From positions 69,179-133,178 of the forward strand of contig CANRLF010000002.1 in assembly GCA_947631395.1 (NCBI GenBank): 64,000 nt of DNA, given 5' to 3'. Of the stretch, positions 35,176 through 43,713 are shown in pieces. The DNA comes from an uncultured Oscillospiraceae bacterium. GTDB lineage: Bacteria; Bacillota; Clostridia; Oscillospirales; Oscillospiraceae. The notes beneath the pieces are model-generated. The model did not search any database. It worked only from the letters and a program-made list of their open reading frames with translations, and was not told the origin of the DNA. Numbering within the stretch: position 1 is the first letter of the stretch; every line of letters begins with the position of its first letter. Both the position numbers and the translations under genes were made by a program.

Positions 35176-36987
35176 TTATTTGTTGTTCTTCTTGTTATTC
35201 TTGATAGCCTTTTTAGCGTCGCTCTTGTCGTGTCTTGCGGCCTTCAGCTCCGCCTTGGCCTTTTTCTCGGCGCGCTTGGCGAGGACTTTTTTGTTTTCCG
35301 CCTCAAAATCCAGGCCCTGCTTCTGGCACTTCTCGCGCAGTTCACGGACCCTGATCTCCTCGGCCATGCGGTAGGCCTCCTCACGCTCACGGCGCTCAAG
35401 CTCGTCCGCGGGTATGTACTCGATGCCAAGGGCAGCGCACTCCGCTACCTTGCGCTCCTGAAGCTCACGGGACACCTGGGGCAGGTGCTTCTCGATGTCA
35501 AAGAGGAAGAAGAAGATTATGAACACCAGAATACCGATGAGGATGTAGCTGCCCTGATAGGCGATATTGATCCAGGTGGTGGCGGCGGCGGGCTGGTCGG
35601 CGTAGAGGGCGATGTCGCCGTTCATGCCGATCTGCTGGGGCTGGGCGTACTTGCTGACCATCAATCCCAGGTTGAAAAGGCCCTGGGCGATGCCCACCGC
35701 GAACATCATGGAGGCGCTGGAGACGCCCCCGGTGAGGCCATCGCAACGGACCTTTGTTTTCCACTCCACATGGTCGATGACGTCGCCCATGTAGGAGGTG
35801 ATGACATAGGAGAAGGCGATGTTTCCGATGGCCGCCAGAGCCGTTCCAATCATGATCATCATGCGGCTTCCGGCGTTCATATACGCAAAGATGGAGCCGA
35901 TCACGGTGAGGATGGACCCGCCCCAAATGACGGTCCGGCGTCCGAACTTCTTCATAAGCGGCAGGAGCAGCAGGATGCCGGGGCCCATGGGCGAGAGCGC
36001 AATCATCTGGAAGCTGGCCTGGATGGCGGCCTTCTCGCCGTAGGCGTTGCCCCGGACTACCCAGCCAGAGTAGTAGATGAGGGAGATATTGCGCATATTG
36101 GTGAGTATCTCGGTGACAAGCAGAAGGATGATGAACATCACCCAATATTTGCTCTTGAGGCAAGCCTTGAGCTGCTGGAGCATGGGGGCCTCGGTGTGGG
36201 CCGCGACAGCCTTTTTGGAGGTGTCCGCGATGCCGGACTGGTTGCGGCGCTCCTCGGTGACGCGCTCACGGGTGTAGAAGTACTGGATAAATGCAAGAGG
36301 CACACCCAGAAGGGCGAAGAAGAACATGGTCACAAAATATCCCTGGGCGTCGTTGCCGTGCATGGCGGTGCAGACAGCCGACAGGATCATGGGGAACAGG
36401 ATGGACACAAGGCCCGTGCCAACGTTCATGGTGATGCGGGCCGCCATGGCGTTATTTTTCCGCTGGTTCACATTACGGGTGGACAGGGCGGCGGACAGCT
36501 CCTTGGACATATTCCACATGGTGTAGGCCACGCAGTAATAGAGGTTGTAGCTGACAATCACCCAAATGGCCTGGGCCATGGTCCCTTGGAATGGCATCCA
36601 GAACATGAGGATGATAGAGATAGCCACAAGCGGCGCTGAAATGATCATCCAGGGCCGGACCTTGCCCTGGCGGCAGGTGGTCATGTCGATGAGCTTGCTC
36701 ATCACAAGGTTCGTCACCGCGTCCAGGAGCTTTGAGATCAACGGGAACAGCACCATGAAGGTGGCGATCCACGCCGCCTTGTCCACGGTGAACCCCAGGA
36801 TGTCCGTCAGGTACTGGTTGAAGTAGCTGTTGACGATGGACTGGCCGATGAGCATCCCATAGGGACCCAAGACATAACCCAGCCACATCTCTTTGCGGGT
36901 GGTGTTTGCGGACTTGATGCGCGAGTCCCATTTGGAGCTTGAAAAGGCCCCGGACAGCAAGCCGCGTTTTTCTTTGACCGCGTTCAT
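35176..36987 (-). CDS. GPH-family sugar:cation symporter with Lys-rich tail
   Basis: A 603-residue member of the glycoside-pentoside-hexuronide:cation symporter branch of the MFS. About 12 transmembrane helices lie in residues 30-500, with RPWMIISAP and the GDVIDHVEW-type segment typical of the family. A ~100-residue cytoplasmic tail follows (VRELREKCQKQGLDFEAEN, then repeated Lys/Ala), nearly matching that of the paralogue at 58753. First gene of the operon with GH3, GH2 and GH43, so it probably imports their oligosaccharide substrate. AAAGGAGG precedes ATG 36987; a promoter lies at 37031. Confidence 0.9.
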   Translation of the reverse strand: MNAVKEKRGLLSGAFSSSKWDSRIKSANTTRKEMWLGYVLGPYGMLIGQSIVNSYFNQYLTDILGFTVDKAAWIATFMVLFPLISKLLDAVTNLVMSKLIDMTTCRQGKVRPWMIISAPLVAISIILMFWMPFQGTMAQAIWVIVSYNLYYCVAYTMWNMSKELSAALSTRNVNQRKNNAMAARITMNVGTGLVSILFPMILSAVCTAMHGNDAQGYFVTMFFFALLGVPLAFIQYFYTRERVTEERRNQSGIADTSKKAVAAHTEAPMLQQLKACLKSKYWVMFIILLLVTEILTNMRNISLIYYSGWVVRGNAYGEKAAIQASFQMIALSPMGPGILLLLPLMKKFGRRTVIWGGSILTVIGSIFAYMNAGSRMMIMIGTALAAIGNIAFSYVITSYMGDVIDHVEWKTKVRCDGLTGGVSSASMMFAVGIAQGLFNLGLMVSKYAQPQQIGMNGDIALYADQPAAATTWINIAYQGSYILIGILVFIIFFFLFDIEKHLPQVSRELQERKVAECAALGIEYIPADELERREREEAYRMAEEIRVRELREKCQKQGLDFEAENKKVLAKRAEKKAKAELKAARHDKSDAKKAIKNNKKNNK

Positions 36988-37030
36988 TGAATTTCCTCCT
37001 TTGTAGTTTTTCCGAGTTTATCTGTATACA

Positions 37031-37061
37031 ATTATATCGCCGGCAGGAGGAAACCTGTTAA
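37031..37061 (-). promoter_or_regulatory. Putative promoter of GPH/GH operon
   Basis: Minus strand TTAACA (37061-37056), a 19-bp spacer and TATAAT (37036-37031), 43 bp upstream of the symporter start. The long spacer would suit activation by the adjacent AraC-family protein. Confidence 0.45.
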
Positions 37062-37087
37062 CACTTTTTCGCTCAAATTTGTGATTA

Positions 37088-38296
37088 TTAGTTTACTTTT
37101 TGATTTTTTTGACGAAATTGTGAGGGAGTCATACCCTCAACACGTTCAAATTGATGAGTAAAATAGCTTTGGGAGGAAAATTTCAGGCTCTCGCTTATGT
37201 TAAGAACGCTCATCTCCGTATTGATCAGCAGGCACTTCGCCTCATCTATCTTGGTGCGGAGGATAAAATCCTTCACGGTGAAGCCCGTCTCAGCCTTGAA
37301 AAGTCTTGTAAAATAGTACGGGGTGTACCCCAATCGCTCCGCCAGCACCTCCACAGTGATGGCGTCCGTAACGTGCTCCTCAATATAATTTTTGGACGAC
37401 TGGATAGGACGGGAAATACAGGGGGCGCTCCGTATCTTATGGACACGGCGGATATAATCTTCGTACATGGTATGGCTCACCGCCGCGATCTCGCTGATGC
37501 TCCGGCAACCGTCCACCATTTCCGTGTAGGTATCGGACAGGGTGTACGCCACGTCCGCGGACAGCCCCCCTTCAATGGCCGCCCTGGCGCATAGCGTAAT
37601 GAAGGCCGCCACTGAATACTTGGCCTGCCGTATGGGGTCTATGCTCGCGCGGATGCCCCGGCTCCCCGTTCCAGCCGTGGCAAGAGCGCCGCGGAAATCA
37701 AGATTTCCGCTTTTGACGTGGCCCAGCAACTGGTACTCATTGATAAGAGGGGAGTGACTTCGTTCTTCCGCACTCTCATGTCTGTACTCCGTGGGCATAT
37801 CGTATATAAAATCACTGACACTGACAGCACTGCCTGTAACATACCGGTGCAGAAGGGCAGTGAATTGGAAGAAACTCACGGTAGATATGACCGGTATGTG
37901 CATAACGCAGTCAATAAGTCCGCGCTTGTTGAAAAAGGAGAGGTTATAAGGCTCTATGAGCTTCTCAGCCATGCTCCAGGTGACCGGCTGAGTGAGGATA
38001 GGCCCCAGTACATAAAGCTCCCGCCGCCCGTCGCTCTGCCCTGTAACGATGGACCACAGTATTCCTATCTTCGCTCCGACGATAAGAGGTGCGGCACCTT
38101 TGCCGGTATGACCTTCAATAAACGCGATCCGCTCCGGTGTCAGCAGTAGCTTTCGGTGCAGATTCGGAATGATGGAGTTGGAGGTAAGCATATTGAAGCT
38201 TTCATCAAACCGGCTGCTCCAAAGGCCAAAGCAGTCCGAAAGAGCATCAAGAAAGGTGGCCAGGCTGTCCTTTTGACACAAAGTTCTCCCCTCCAT
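37088..38296 (-). CDS. AraC-family transcriptional regulator
   Basis: A 402-residue paralogue of the regulator at 22303. The two C-terminal HTH motifs (VEVLAERLGYTPYYFTRLFK and SVLNISESLKFSSQSYFTHQ) bind DNA; the N-terminal ligand module carries VLGP and MHIPVIST landmarks. It lies just upstream of, and co-directional with, the GPH/GH3/GH2/GH43 operon, and is its likely regulator. The start is uncertain: ATG 38296 has AGGGA upstream, whereas a TTG five codons later is better placed behind GGAGGGG. Confidence 0.9.
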   Translation of the reverse strand: MEGRTLCQKDSLATFLDALSDCFGLWSSRFDESFNMLTSNSIIPNLHRKLLLTPERIAFIEGHTGKGAAPLIVGAKIGILWSIVTGQSDGRRELYVLGPILTQPVTWSMAEKLIEPYNLSFFNKRGLIDCVMHIPVISTVSFFQFTALLHRYVTGSAVSVSDFIYDMPTEYRHESAEERSHSPLINEYQLLGHVKSGNLDFRGALATAGTGSRGIRASIDPIRQAKYSVAAFITLCARAAIEGGLSADVAYTLSDTYTEMVDGCRSISEIAAVSHTMYEDYIRRVHKIRSAPCISRPIQSSKNYIEEHVTDAITVEVLAERLGYTPYYFTRLFKAETGFTVKDFILRTKIDEAKCLLINTEMSVLNISESLKFSSQSYFTHQFERVEGMTPSQFRQKNQKVN

Positions 38297-38370
38297 ATGA
38301 TTTGTTCCCTGGTTTACGATATTTACCGTTTTTTTGGGTCACAAGTTTTCGGGATGTCTGTCTTCGTTTT

Positions 38371-39275
38371 CTACGTTTTCCGGGTGATCCTTTTAAGCTC
38401 CCGGTTAGCTCTGACGATCATGTAAATAGCTATGAGTATTATTATTACACAAATGACACCGCCTTCCGATGTGGTTATGACCTGACGAAACATCGGGTCG
38501 TCGTCGCCGCCAAAGCGCGCAAGCATTGCCGTGGTCAGGGATAGGAGAGAAACCAGCGCGGCGACAAAATCGATCGCTTTCGCCGCGGAGAATACCGGAC
38601 TTTCGTGCCTGCGGGATTTTGTCACATTGATCGTTGCCTGAATGACCGCGAAGAAGGAATAGAACGCCATTGCGTAAATCAGCGCGCCCGGATAGTTAAA
38701 GCCCCTGTTCTGATGGACCATGAAGACAACGATACCCACAAGCGCCTGGTTCATAAGAAGTAACATGATCCCGCATAGTCTGTACCGGCGAAGCTCCATC
38801 GTCTCATCCCGTGTGTTCATACGGTGAAGTAGCATGAGGCGTACCAGGGCGAGCAGGATATAATACACCGCCAGCGAGATAAACCAGGCGGATTTGTAAT
38901 AGATGCCGGATATAAGCTTTATGACTATATACAGGAGATTTATAAAAAAATTAATTCCAAGGAAGACCCCGGCACGGAAGCGAAAATCTGTCAAATACCG
39001 TTTTACTATTGACGAGGATCGAAACCTGCGCACAAGCGGGTGGCCGGTGAAATACCGTTTTGCGTTTCCGTACAGCCCTTTTAAATGCGGAAGTCCCGCG
39101 ACGGACACAAGCAACGCGTAGGAGGAAAAATGTATGAGGAGAATTTCAATTCAGGATCATCTATGTCAAATACGGTCACGCAGAGCACGAATCCAAAGCC
39201 AAAAATAACAGCAAAAAGAGCTATCATCGGCGGGGGACAGAATACAGTTTTGAGTATTTCCTTCAGCTTCTTCAT
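38371..39275 (-). pseudogene. Multi-pass membrane protein, broken by one-base frameshift
   Basis: Two overlapping minus-strand frames, 39275-39081 (MKKLKEILKTVFCPPPMIAL) and 39114-38371, read as one protein if one T is added to the T5 run at 39130-39126. The sense then becomes SSYIFSSYALLVSVAGLPHL, which joins two hydrophobic segments naturally. The joined product would be about 300 residues with roughly seven transmembrane helices and a polar HPLVRRFRSSSIVKRYLTDF loop, a family of unknown function that I recall from Firmicutes. As it stands the N-terminal part ends at residue 64 and the rest lacks an ATG. A sequencing error in the homopolymer or phase variation are alternatives to decay. Confidence 0.7.
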
Positions 39276-39709
39276 CTGCTGACCTCCTGATTTTTACGGA
39301 AGATGTTCCACTCTGACCAACCGTGCCTCCAATGGAAGAACTGCCCGCATAACGTCAATAACGCACCAAACAAGCACAAGTCCAATACCGGCTCCCAATG
39401 CGGTATGGGAGTTTTACTCAGATAGGATTCTCTAAAAAATGGTTTGTTCCTCCGGGAAGATACCGCAACCGGTGCAAGTCACCAGTACCACAGCCTCATC
39501 TTCCACGGTGCCGAGAGATACGAATAATCTAACACAATCGGGCATGGATTTCAAGGCGTTGATAAATAGGCTCAACCACAAAGGACCCGCACAGCTTACC
39601 CGTGCGGATCCTTTTTCCGGACATCACGTATTCTGATTTTGTGAAGACTTGTCATCGCTTTTCTCCCTGCGCAATTTGTGAGATACTAAAACAACTTCTC
39701 CGTGATGTC
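39276..39709. other. 434-bp intergenic region
   Basis: Contains a terminator at 39580-39616. Just before it on the plus strand, 39446-39530 has a GGGAA ... GGTGCAAGTC ... GCCGAGAGA arrangement loosely like a cobalamin riboswitch core, but no plus-strand gene follows. Otherwise nothing recognised. Confidence 0.4.
39580..39616. terminator. Rho-independent terminator
   Basis: AAAGGA and CCGCAC pair with GTGCGG and TCCTTT around a ~10-nt loop. A TTTTT tract follows on the plus strand; on the minus strand it lies about 95 bp after the glycerate kinase stop and has a weaker T-tract. Confidence 0.7.
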
Positions 39710-40948
39710 TTATCCGCTCACGAGTACTACAGCCACGTCATTGACGTTTGTCCCGGTGGGACCTGTGATAATAAGACCGTTGACCGCTTTAAGAGCGTGA
39801 TAGGCATCGTTGTCCGCCAACACCGTGTGGACATCCAGTGCCGCCGCTTTGAGAGCGGACAGAGTAGCGCCGTCAACATAGCCTCCGGCGGCATCCGTGG
39901 GACCGTCAGTTCCGTCACTGCCGACGCTGAATACGGCGCAGTTGAAGCCATCTATTTCCTCAGCGGCGGCAAGGGCCAGCTCCTGATTCCTCCCGCCAAG
40001 GCCGCTGCCGGTGAGCTTTACAACAGTTTCTCCTCCCGCTATGAACGCAAGCTTTCGTCCCATCCCGGCATGAGTGCGCGCAACGCTTCCCAGAAAGCTC
40101 CCTGCCTCCCGTGCCTGACAGCAAAGCCTGTCAGTTAAGACCGTCGGCTCATAGCCCAACGAGGAGCACTCCCGCGACGCCGCTTCGCAAAGCTCGCTGA
40201 CGCTTCCGGTGACGACGTTCTCCACATCACAAAGCTCATTGGGTGTTTCACGGTTCAAAAGCTCCATGGCGCCCTGAGAAAGCGTGAGGCCATATTTGTT
40301 TACCACAGCCAGGGCGTCGGCGCAGGTGCTTCTGTCCGGAACGGTGGGGCCGGAAGCGATCATGTCAAGAGGATCACCGATGATGTCACTGAGAATGACT
40401 GAGTATACCCTCGCCGGGGCGCACGACAGAGCGAAGCGGCCGCCCTTCACCGCCGAAAGGCGCTTGCGGACAGTGTTTATTTCTGTGATGCCGGCGCCGC
40501 AGGAAAGGAGCATATTCGTGATGTCCTGCAACTCCTCCGCCGGTAGGAGGGGGAGCTCAAACAGGGCGCTGCCACCGCCGGAGAGAAGGAAAATAACCGT
40601 GTCCTCCGACGTCAGGCCACGGACAAGCTCCAACGCCCGCGTGGTCCCGGAAAAGGAATTATCGTCCGGCACCGGGTGGCCTGCCTCGACAAGTTCGAGG
40701 TCGCCTATCGGCCCCATGACGTGACCGTATTTTGTAATTACGATGCCGGCATCAATGAGCTCACCCAGTACATCATGGGCGGCTCTCGCCATGGACCATG
40801 CCGCTTTACCTACCGCCACCAGAATGACCTTACCTGAAAAACTGTGCCCATGAAGGGCCCTTCTGACAGCGGCGTCCGGCCTGACAGCGGCGATAGCCCC
40901 GGTAATAATTGCTTGAGCGTCACGACGCAGGTTGGAATTTTGATCCAT
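39710..40948 (-). CDS. Glycerate 2-kinase, GckA/TtuD (MOFRL) family
   Basis: A 412-residue kinase predicted to convert D-glycerate to 2-phosphoglycerate. Family landmarks are VGKAAWSMARAA, GHPVPDDNS, LLSGGGSALFELP, ILSDIIGDPLDMIASGPTVPD and the MOFRL segment FIAGGETVVKLTGSGLGGRN. ATG 40948 is used because homology begins there; the upstream frame is unsupported. It can take the glycerate made by the GarR-type reductase, linking tartronate semialdehyde to glycolysis. It follows the 2-hydroxyacid dehydrogenase by 83 bp with a hairpin between them. Confidence 0.9.
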   Translation of the reverse strand: MDQNSNLRRDAQAIITGAIAAVRPDAAVRRALHGHSFSGKVILVAVGKAAWSMARAAHDVLGELIDAGIVITKYGHVMGPIGDLELVEAGHPVPDDNSFSGTTRALELVRGLTSEDTVIFLLSGGGSALFELPLLPAEELQDITNMLLSCGAGITEINTVRKRLSAVKGGRFALSCAPARVYSVILSDIIGDPLDMIASGPTVPDRSTCADALAVVNKYGLTLSQGAMELLNRETPNELCDVENVVTGSVSELCEAASRECSSLGYEPTVLTDRLCCQAREAGSFLGSVARTHAGMGRKLAFIAGGETVVKLTGSGLGGRNQELALAAAEEIDGFNCAVFSVGSDGTDGPTDAAGGYVDGATLSALKAAALDVHTVLADNDAYHALKAVNGLIITGPTGTNVNDVAVVLVSG

Positions 40949-40976
40949 GAATAACACCCCGAATGTCTTAAAATCG

Positions 40977-41013
40977 CACAAGCCGGTCCTTGCAGGAGCC
41001 GGCCTGTGCTTCA
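40977..41013 (-). terminator. Hairpin between dehydrogenase and glycerate kinase
   Basis: GCACA-GCCGG and CCGGC-TGTGC arms with a short loop; on the minus strand ATTTT follows. A weak terminator or attenuator that would lower glycerate kinase expression. Confidence 0.45.
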
Positions 41014-41031
41014 GGAGGGAAAAATGAAAAA

Positions 41032-41976
41032 TCAGACAATGTTGATTTGCGCTCCGTCCATCCACGCGCGAAGGTTCTCAAAGACGATACCGGCGCGAAG
41101 ACTCATGGATTCCTTTGTCGCAAAGGCCACGTGAGGGGTCAGGATACAGTTCTTCGCGCGAAGGAGCGGCTCAGTGTTGGGAAGGGGAGGCTCGACATCA
41201 AATACATCAACGCCGGCCCCGGCTATGACGCCGGAGTTCAGAGCCTCGGCCAGGTCCGCAGAGTTCACAACAGGCCCACGGGCCAAATTGAGAAGCACCG
41301 CTGTTGGCTTCATCAGCGCCAGTGCCTCTTTCCCGATTAAACCGCGAGTGGAGTCGTTGAGAGGGCAGTGGAGCGATACCACGTCCGAGTGCCGCAGAAG
41401 CTCCTCCAGCGATACCTCCTTAACATATTCCGGACAATCGGAATGTGTAGAGCGGCTGGTGGCGACTATCTCGCAACCAAAGGCGTGATAGAGCTCAGCG
41501 GCACGGCGGCCGATTTTGCCAAGGCCAACGATGCCCACGGTCTTGCCGCGGAGCTCACACCCCACAAGGCCGTCCTTCGTCCCGCCCTTGCGGCAGCGGG
41601 CCTCGACCTTTGGAATATTACGCAGGAGACCCAAGGCGAGAGCGACGCTAAGCTCCGCCACGGCCTCGTTTGAATAACCTGAGGCGTTGCTGGCGGCGAT
41701 GCCACGGGCTTTCAAAGAGTTCATGGCAACGTGGTCTACGCCGGTAAAGGCGATGTCTACGAATTTTAACTTCATGCAGGCGTCGAGCACCTGGGCCGGC
41801 ATGGGCATATTGGCCAGAATCATCACGTCGGTGTCCTTTGCCTCATCGATCAGCGTAGAGACGTCCGCAGTCCGGGGATACTCACGGAACACATGGCCCT
41901 GGGCCTCAAAGGGCGCCTTGAGCGCGTCCAGTTCATTGGCTGGGACGCCCAAAGATTCCATGATGACGATATTCAT
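41032..41976 (-). CDS. D-2-hydroxyacid dehydrogenase
   Basis: A 314-residue NAD-dependent dehydrogenase, probably a hydroxypyruvate/glyoxylate reductase. It has VGIVGLGKIGRRAAE for the cofactor, the substrate Arg in LNLARGPVV, a complete DVFDVEP segment with the catalytic Glu, and the catalytic His in LTPHVAF. It differs from the dehydrogenase at 15107, which lacks this Glu. Its own promoter lies at 42015-42043, and the glycerate kinase downstream suggests a hydroxypyruvate-to-glycerate-to-2-phosphoglycerate route. Confidence 0.92.
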   Translation of the reverse strand: MNIVIMESLGVPANELDALKAPFEAQGHVFREYPRTADVSTLIDEAKDTDVMILANMPMPAQVLDACMKLKFVDIAFTGVDHVAMNSLKARGIAASNASGYSNEAVAELSVALALGLLRNIPKVEARCRKGGTKDGLVGCELRGKTVGIVGLGKIGRRAAELYHAFGCEIVATSRSTHSDCPEYVKEVSLEELLRHSDVVSLHCPLNDSTRGLIGKEALALMKPTAVLLNLARGPVVNSADLAEALNSGVIAGAGVDVFDVEPPLPNTEPLLRAKNCILTPHVAFATKESMSLRAGIVFENLRAWMDGAQINIV

Positions 41977-42014
41977 AGTTTGAGCCTCCTGTCATTATCT
42001 TTTTTTATATACTT

Positions 42015-42043
42015 ATTTTATACCTTGTTGAATTTATAGGCAA
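42015..42043 (-). promoter_or_regulatory. Promoter of dehydrogenase/glycerate kinase
   Basis: Minus strand TTGCCT (42043-42038), a 17-bp spacer and TAAAAT (42020-42015), about 40 bp upstream of the start codon. Confidence 0.6.
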
Positions 42044-42067
42044 TATGTTTAATTGCGATGCTGTACA

Positions 42068-43429
42068 TCAATTGGATAAATTTATGTTCTCATTTCGGCG
42101 AATACGTTTTGCGTGTAGAGCGCAGAGCCATATCCCAAGTCCCACGCAGATAAAGGTCGCGATGGAGGAGGAATAGACAACACCGATAAAGCCAAACCAA
42201 ATATTTCCCGCCACCAATAGCGGAATATGTACGGCCTGACGGGCGGTAGCCAGAAGTGTGGAGAGCCCCACGCTGCCTGTGGCCTGGAGGTAAGAGGTAC
42301 AAAGCTGATAGATGCCTTGAACAGGACCGCTTATCATGGTACCCAAAATCATCTGACTTCCGTAGGCCACCACTGAGCTATCGTCGATGAAGGCCGCTAT
42401 CACGCCGTCCCGGAAGACATAGAAGACTATGGATAATATAAAACCGATCACTGTGGTGGTGACGGCGGTGACACGGATGATCCCACGGAGCTTTTCGTGG
42501 TTTTTTGCCCCGTGGAAATAGGAGATGGCCGGTTGTACTCCCATGCATATCCCCATGACCAGCATCGTCACGATCATACGGAGCTTTGAGGAGACACCGT
42601 TCGCGGCGATAAGCAGGTCATCAGCGCCGCCGAGGAAGCGGTTCGTCAGGACTCCGGAGAAGCTGGAAAGGAGGGTGCTTACCATCATAGGCACTCCCAA
42701 AAGCAATACCGCGCCGGTGAAGCTCCATTTTGTCGTGATGAGCCGTGGATCCGCCGAGAACACATCTCTTTTGCGACGGAGTATCCCTACGAGCCACATA
42801 CAGTTTATGGCGTTGGCGATGACCGTGGCGAAGGCCGCGCCCTGGACGCCCCAATGGAACCACAAAATGAATACCGGGTCCAGGGCTATATTCGTGACGG
42901 AACCGATGATGTTGCCATACATAGGTGAGCGGACCTCTCCGTCCGCCCGGAGGAGGCTGGACATGGCCTGCGTGAACAGCATCAGCGGCACACCCAGAAG
43001 CATTACGGTGAGATACCCCCGCGTGTGCTCCCAGGTATCAGCAGAGGCACCCAGCAGTTGCATGAGCCCGTCCCTGAAAAGGAGCATCCCTACAGACAGG
43101 ATCACGCCGGTCACCACTGAACCCCACACACAAAAGGCGCTGACGCGTCGGACGTCCTCAAATTTTCTCTCTCCCAGCAGGGTAGAGCATCGGATGCAAC
43201 CGCCGTTGCCAAAGAGCATCCCAACGCCGGACAGGAGAGAAAAGACCGGAGAACACAGTGACACCGCCGTGACCTGAAGTCCGTCGTGAGTCTGCCCGAT
43301 GAAAAAGATGTCCGCCAGGTTGTACACCAGCATTATCATGGTGGTGATCACTGTTGGAACGCTGAGCTTGACGAGAAGCCCCAAAGCGGAACTTTCGTCA
43401 AATATCCTTGTTCTGGCCTCTTTATCCAT
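42068..43429 (-). CDS. MATE-family efflux transporter
   Basis: A 453-residue multi-pass protein with about 12 transmembrane helices, arranged as the two six-helix MatE repeats. The N-terminal repeat shows VPTVITTMIMLVYNLADIFF and LLFGNGG-like MLFGNGGCIRCS; the second begins near LLGVPMMVSTLLSSFSGVLT. It would export cationic or drug-like compounds using a Na+ or H+ gradient; substrate unknown. ATG 43429 is chosen because GGGAGG lies 10 nt upstream. Divergent from the repeat lipoprotein gene. Confidence 0.92.
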   Translation of the reverse strand: MDKEARTRIFDESSALGLLVKLSVPTVITTMIMLVYNLADIFFIGQTHDGLQVTAVSLCSPVFSLLSGVGMLFGNGGCIRCSTLLGERKFEDVRRVSAFCVWGSVVTGVILSVGMLLFRDGLMQLLGASADTWEHTRGYLTVMLLGVPLMLFTQAMSSLLRADGEVRSPMYGNIIGSVTNIALDPVFILWFHWGVQGAAFATVIANAINCMWLVGILRRKRDVFSADPRLITTKWSFTGAVLLLGVPMMVSTLLSSFSGVLTNRFLGGADDLLIAANGVSSKLRMIVTMLVMGICMGVQPAISYFHGAKNHEKLRGIIRVTAVTTTVIGFILSIVFYVFRDGVIAAFIDDSSVVAYGSQMILGTMISGPVQGIYQLCTSYLQATGSVGLSTLLATARQAVHIPLLVAGNIWFGFIGVVYSSSIATFICVGLGIWLCALHAKRIRRNENINLSN

Positions 43430-43713
43430 ACTATTGCCGCCTCCCTGTCCATAACCGTCCTTATTATTATATCCGCTCCACGGACACCACGGCAAGCCGT
43501 CAGTTTGCGCCGGCATATGGTCATTAGCGACGTTTACTTTCAGCGCAATCAACAAAAAAATTGTCTTTTTTGTAAAAGCAAGCGAAAGAATGAACAAAAC
43601 ATCTAACCGCCGTACTACACAAAATGTAAGTATGGGTTACAATATAGACACCTTGGGGGCATTTTTGAGCCTCGTACAAAAGAATGCACATTAAATTTTA
43701 AGGAGGAAAAAAC

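Noticed and set aside
39439-39636. 65-codon plus-strand frame
   Set aside because: No ribosome site, and it reads through the terminator hairpin.
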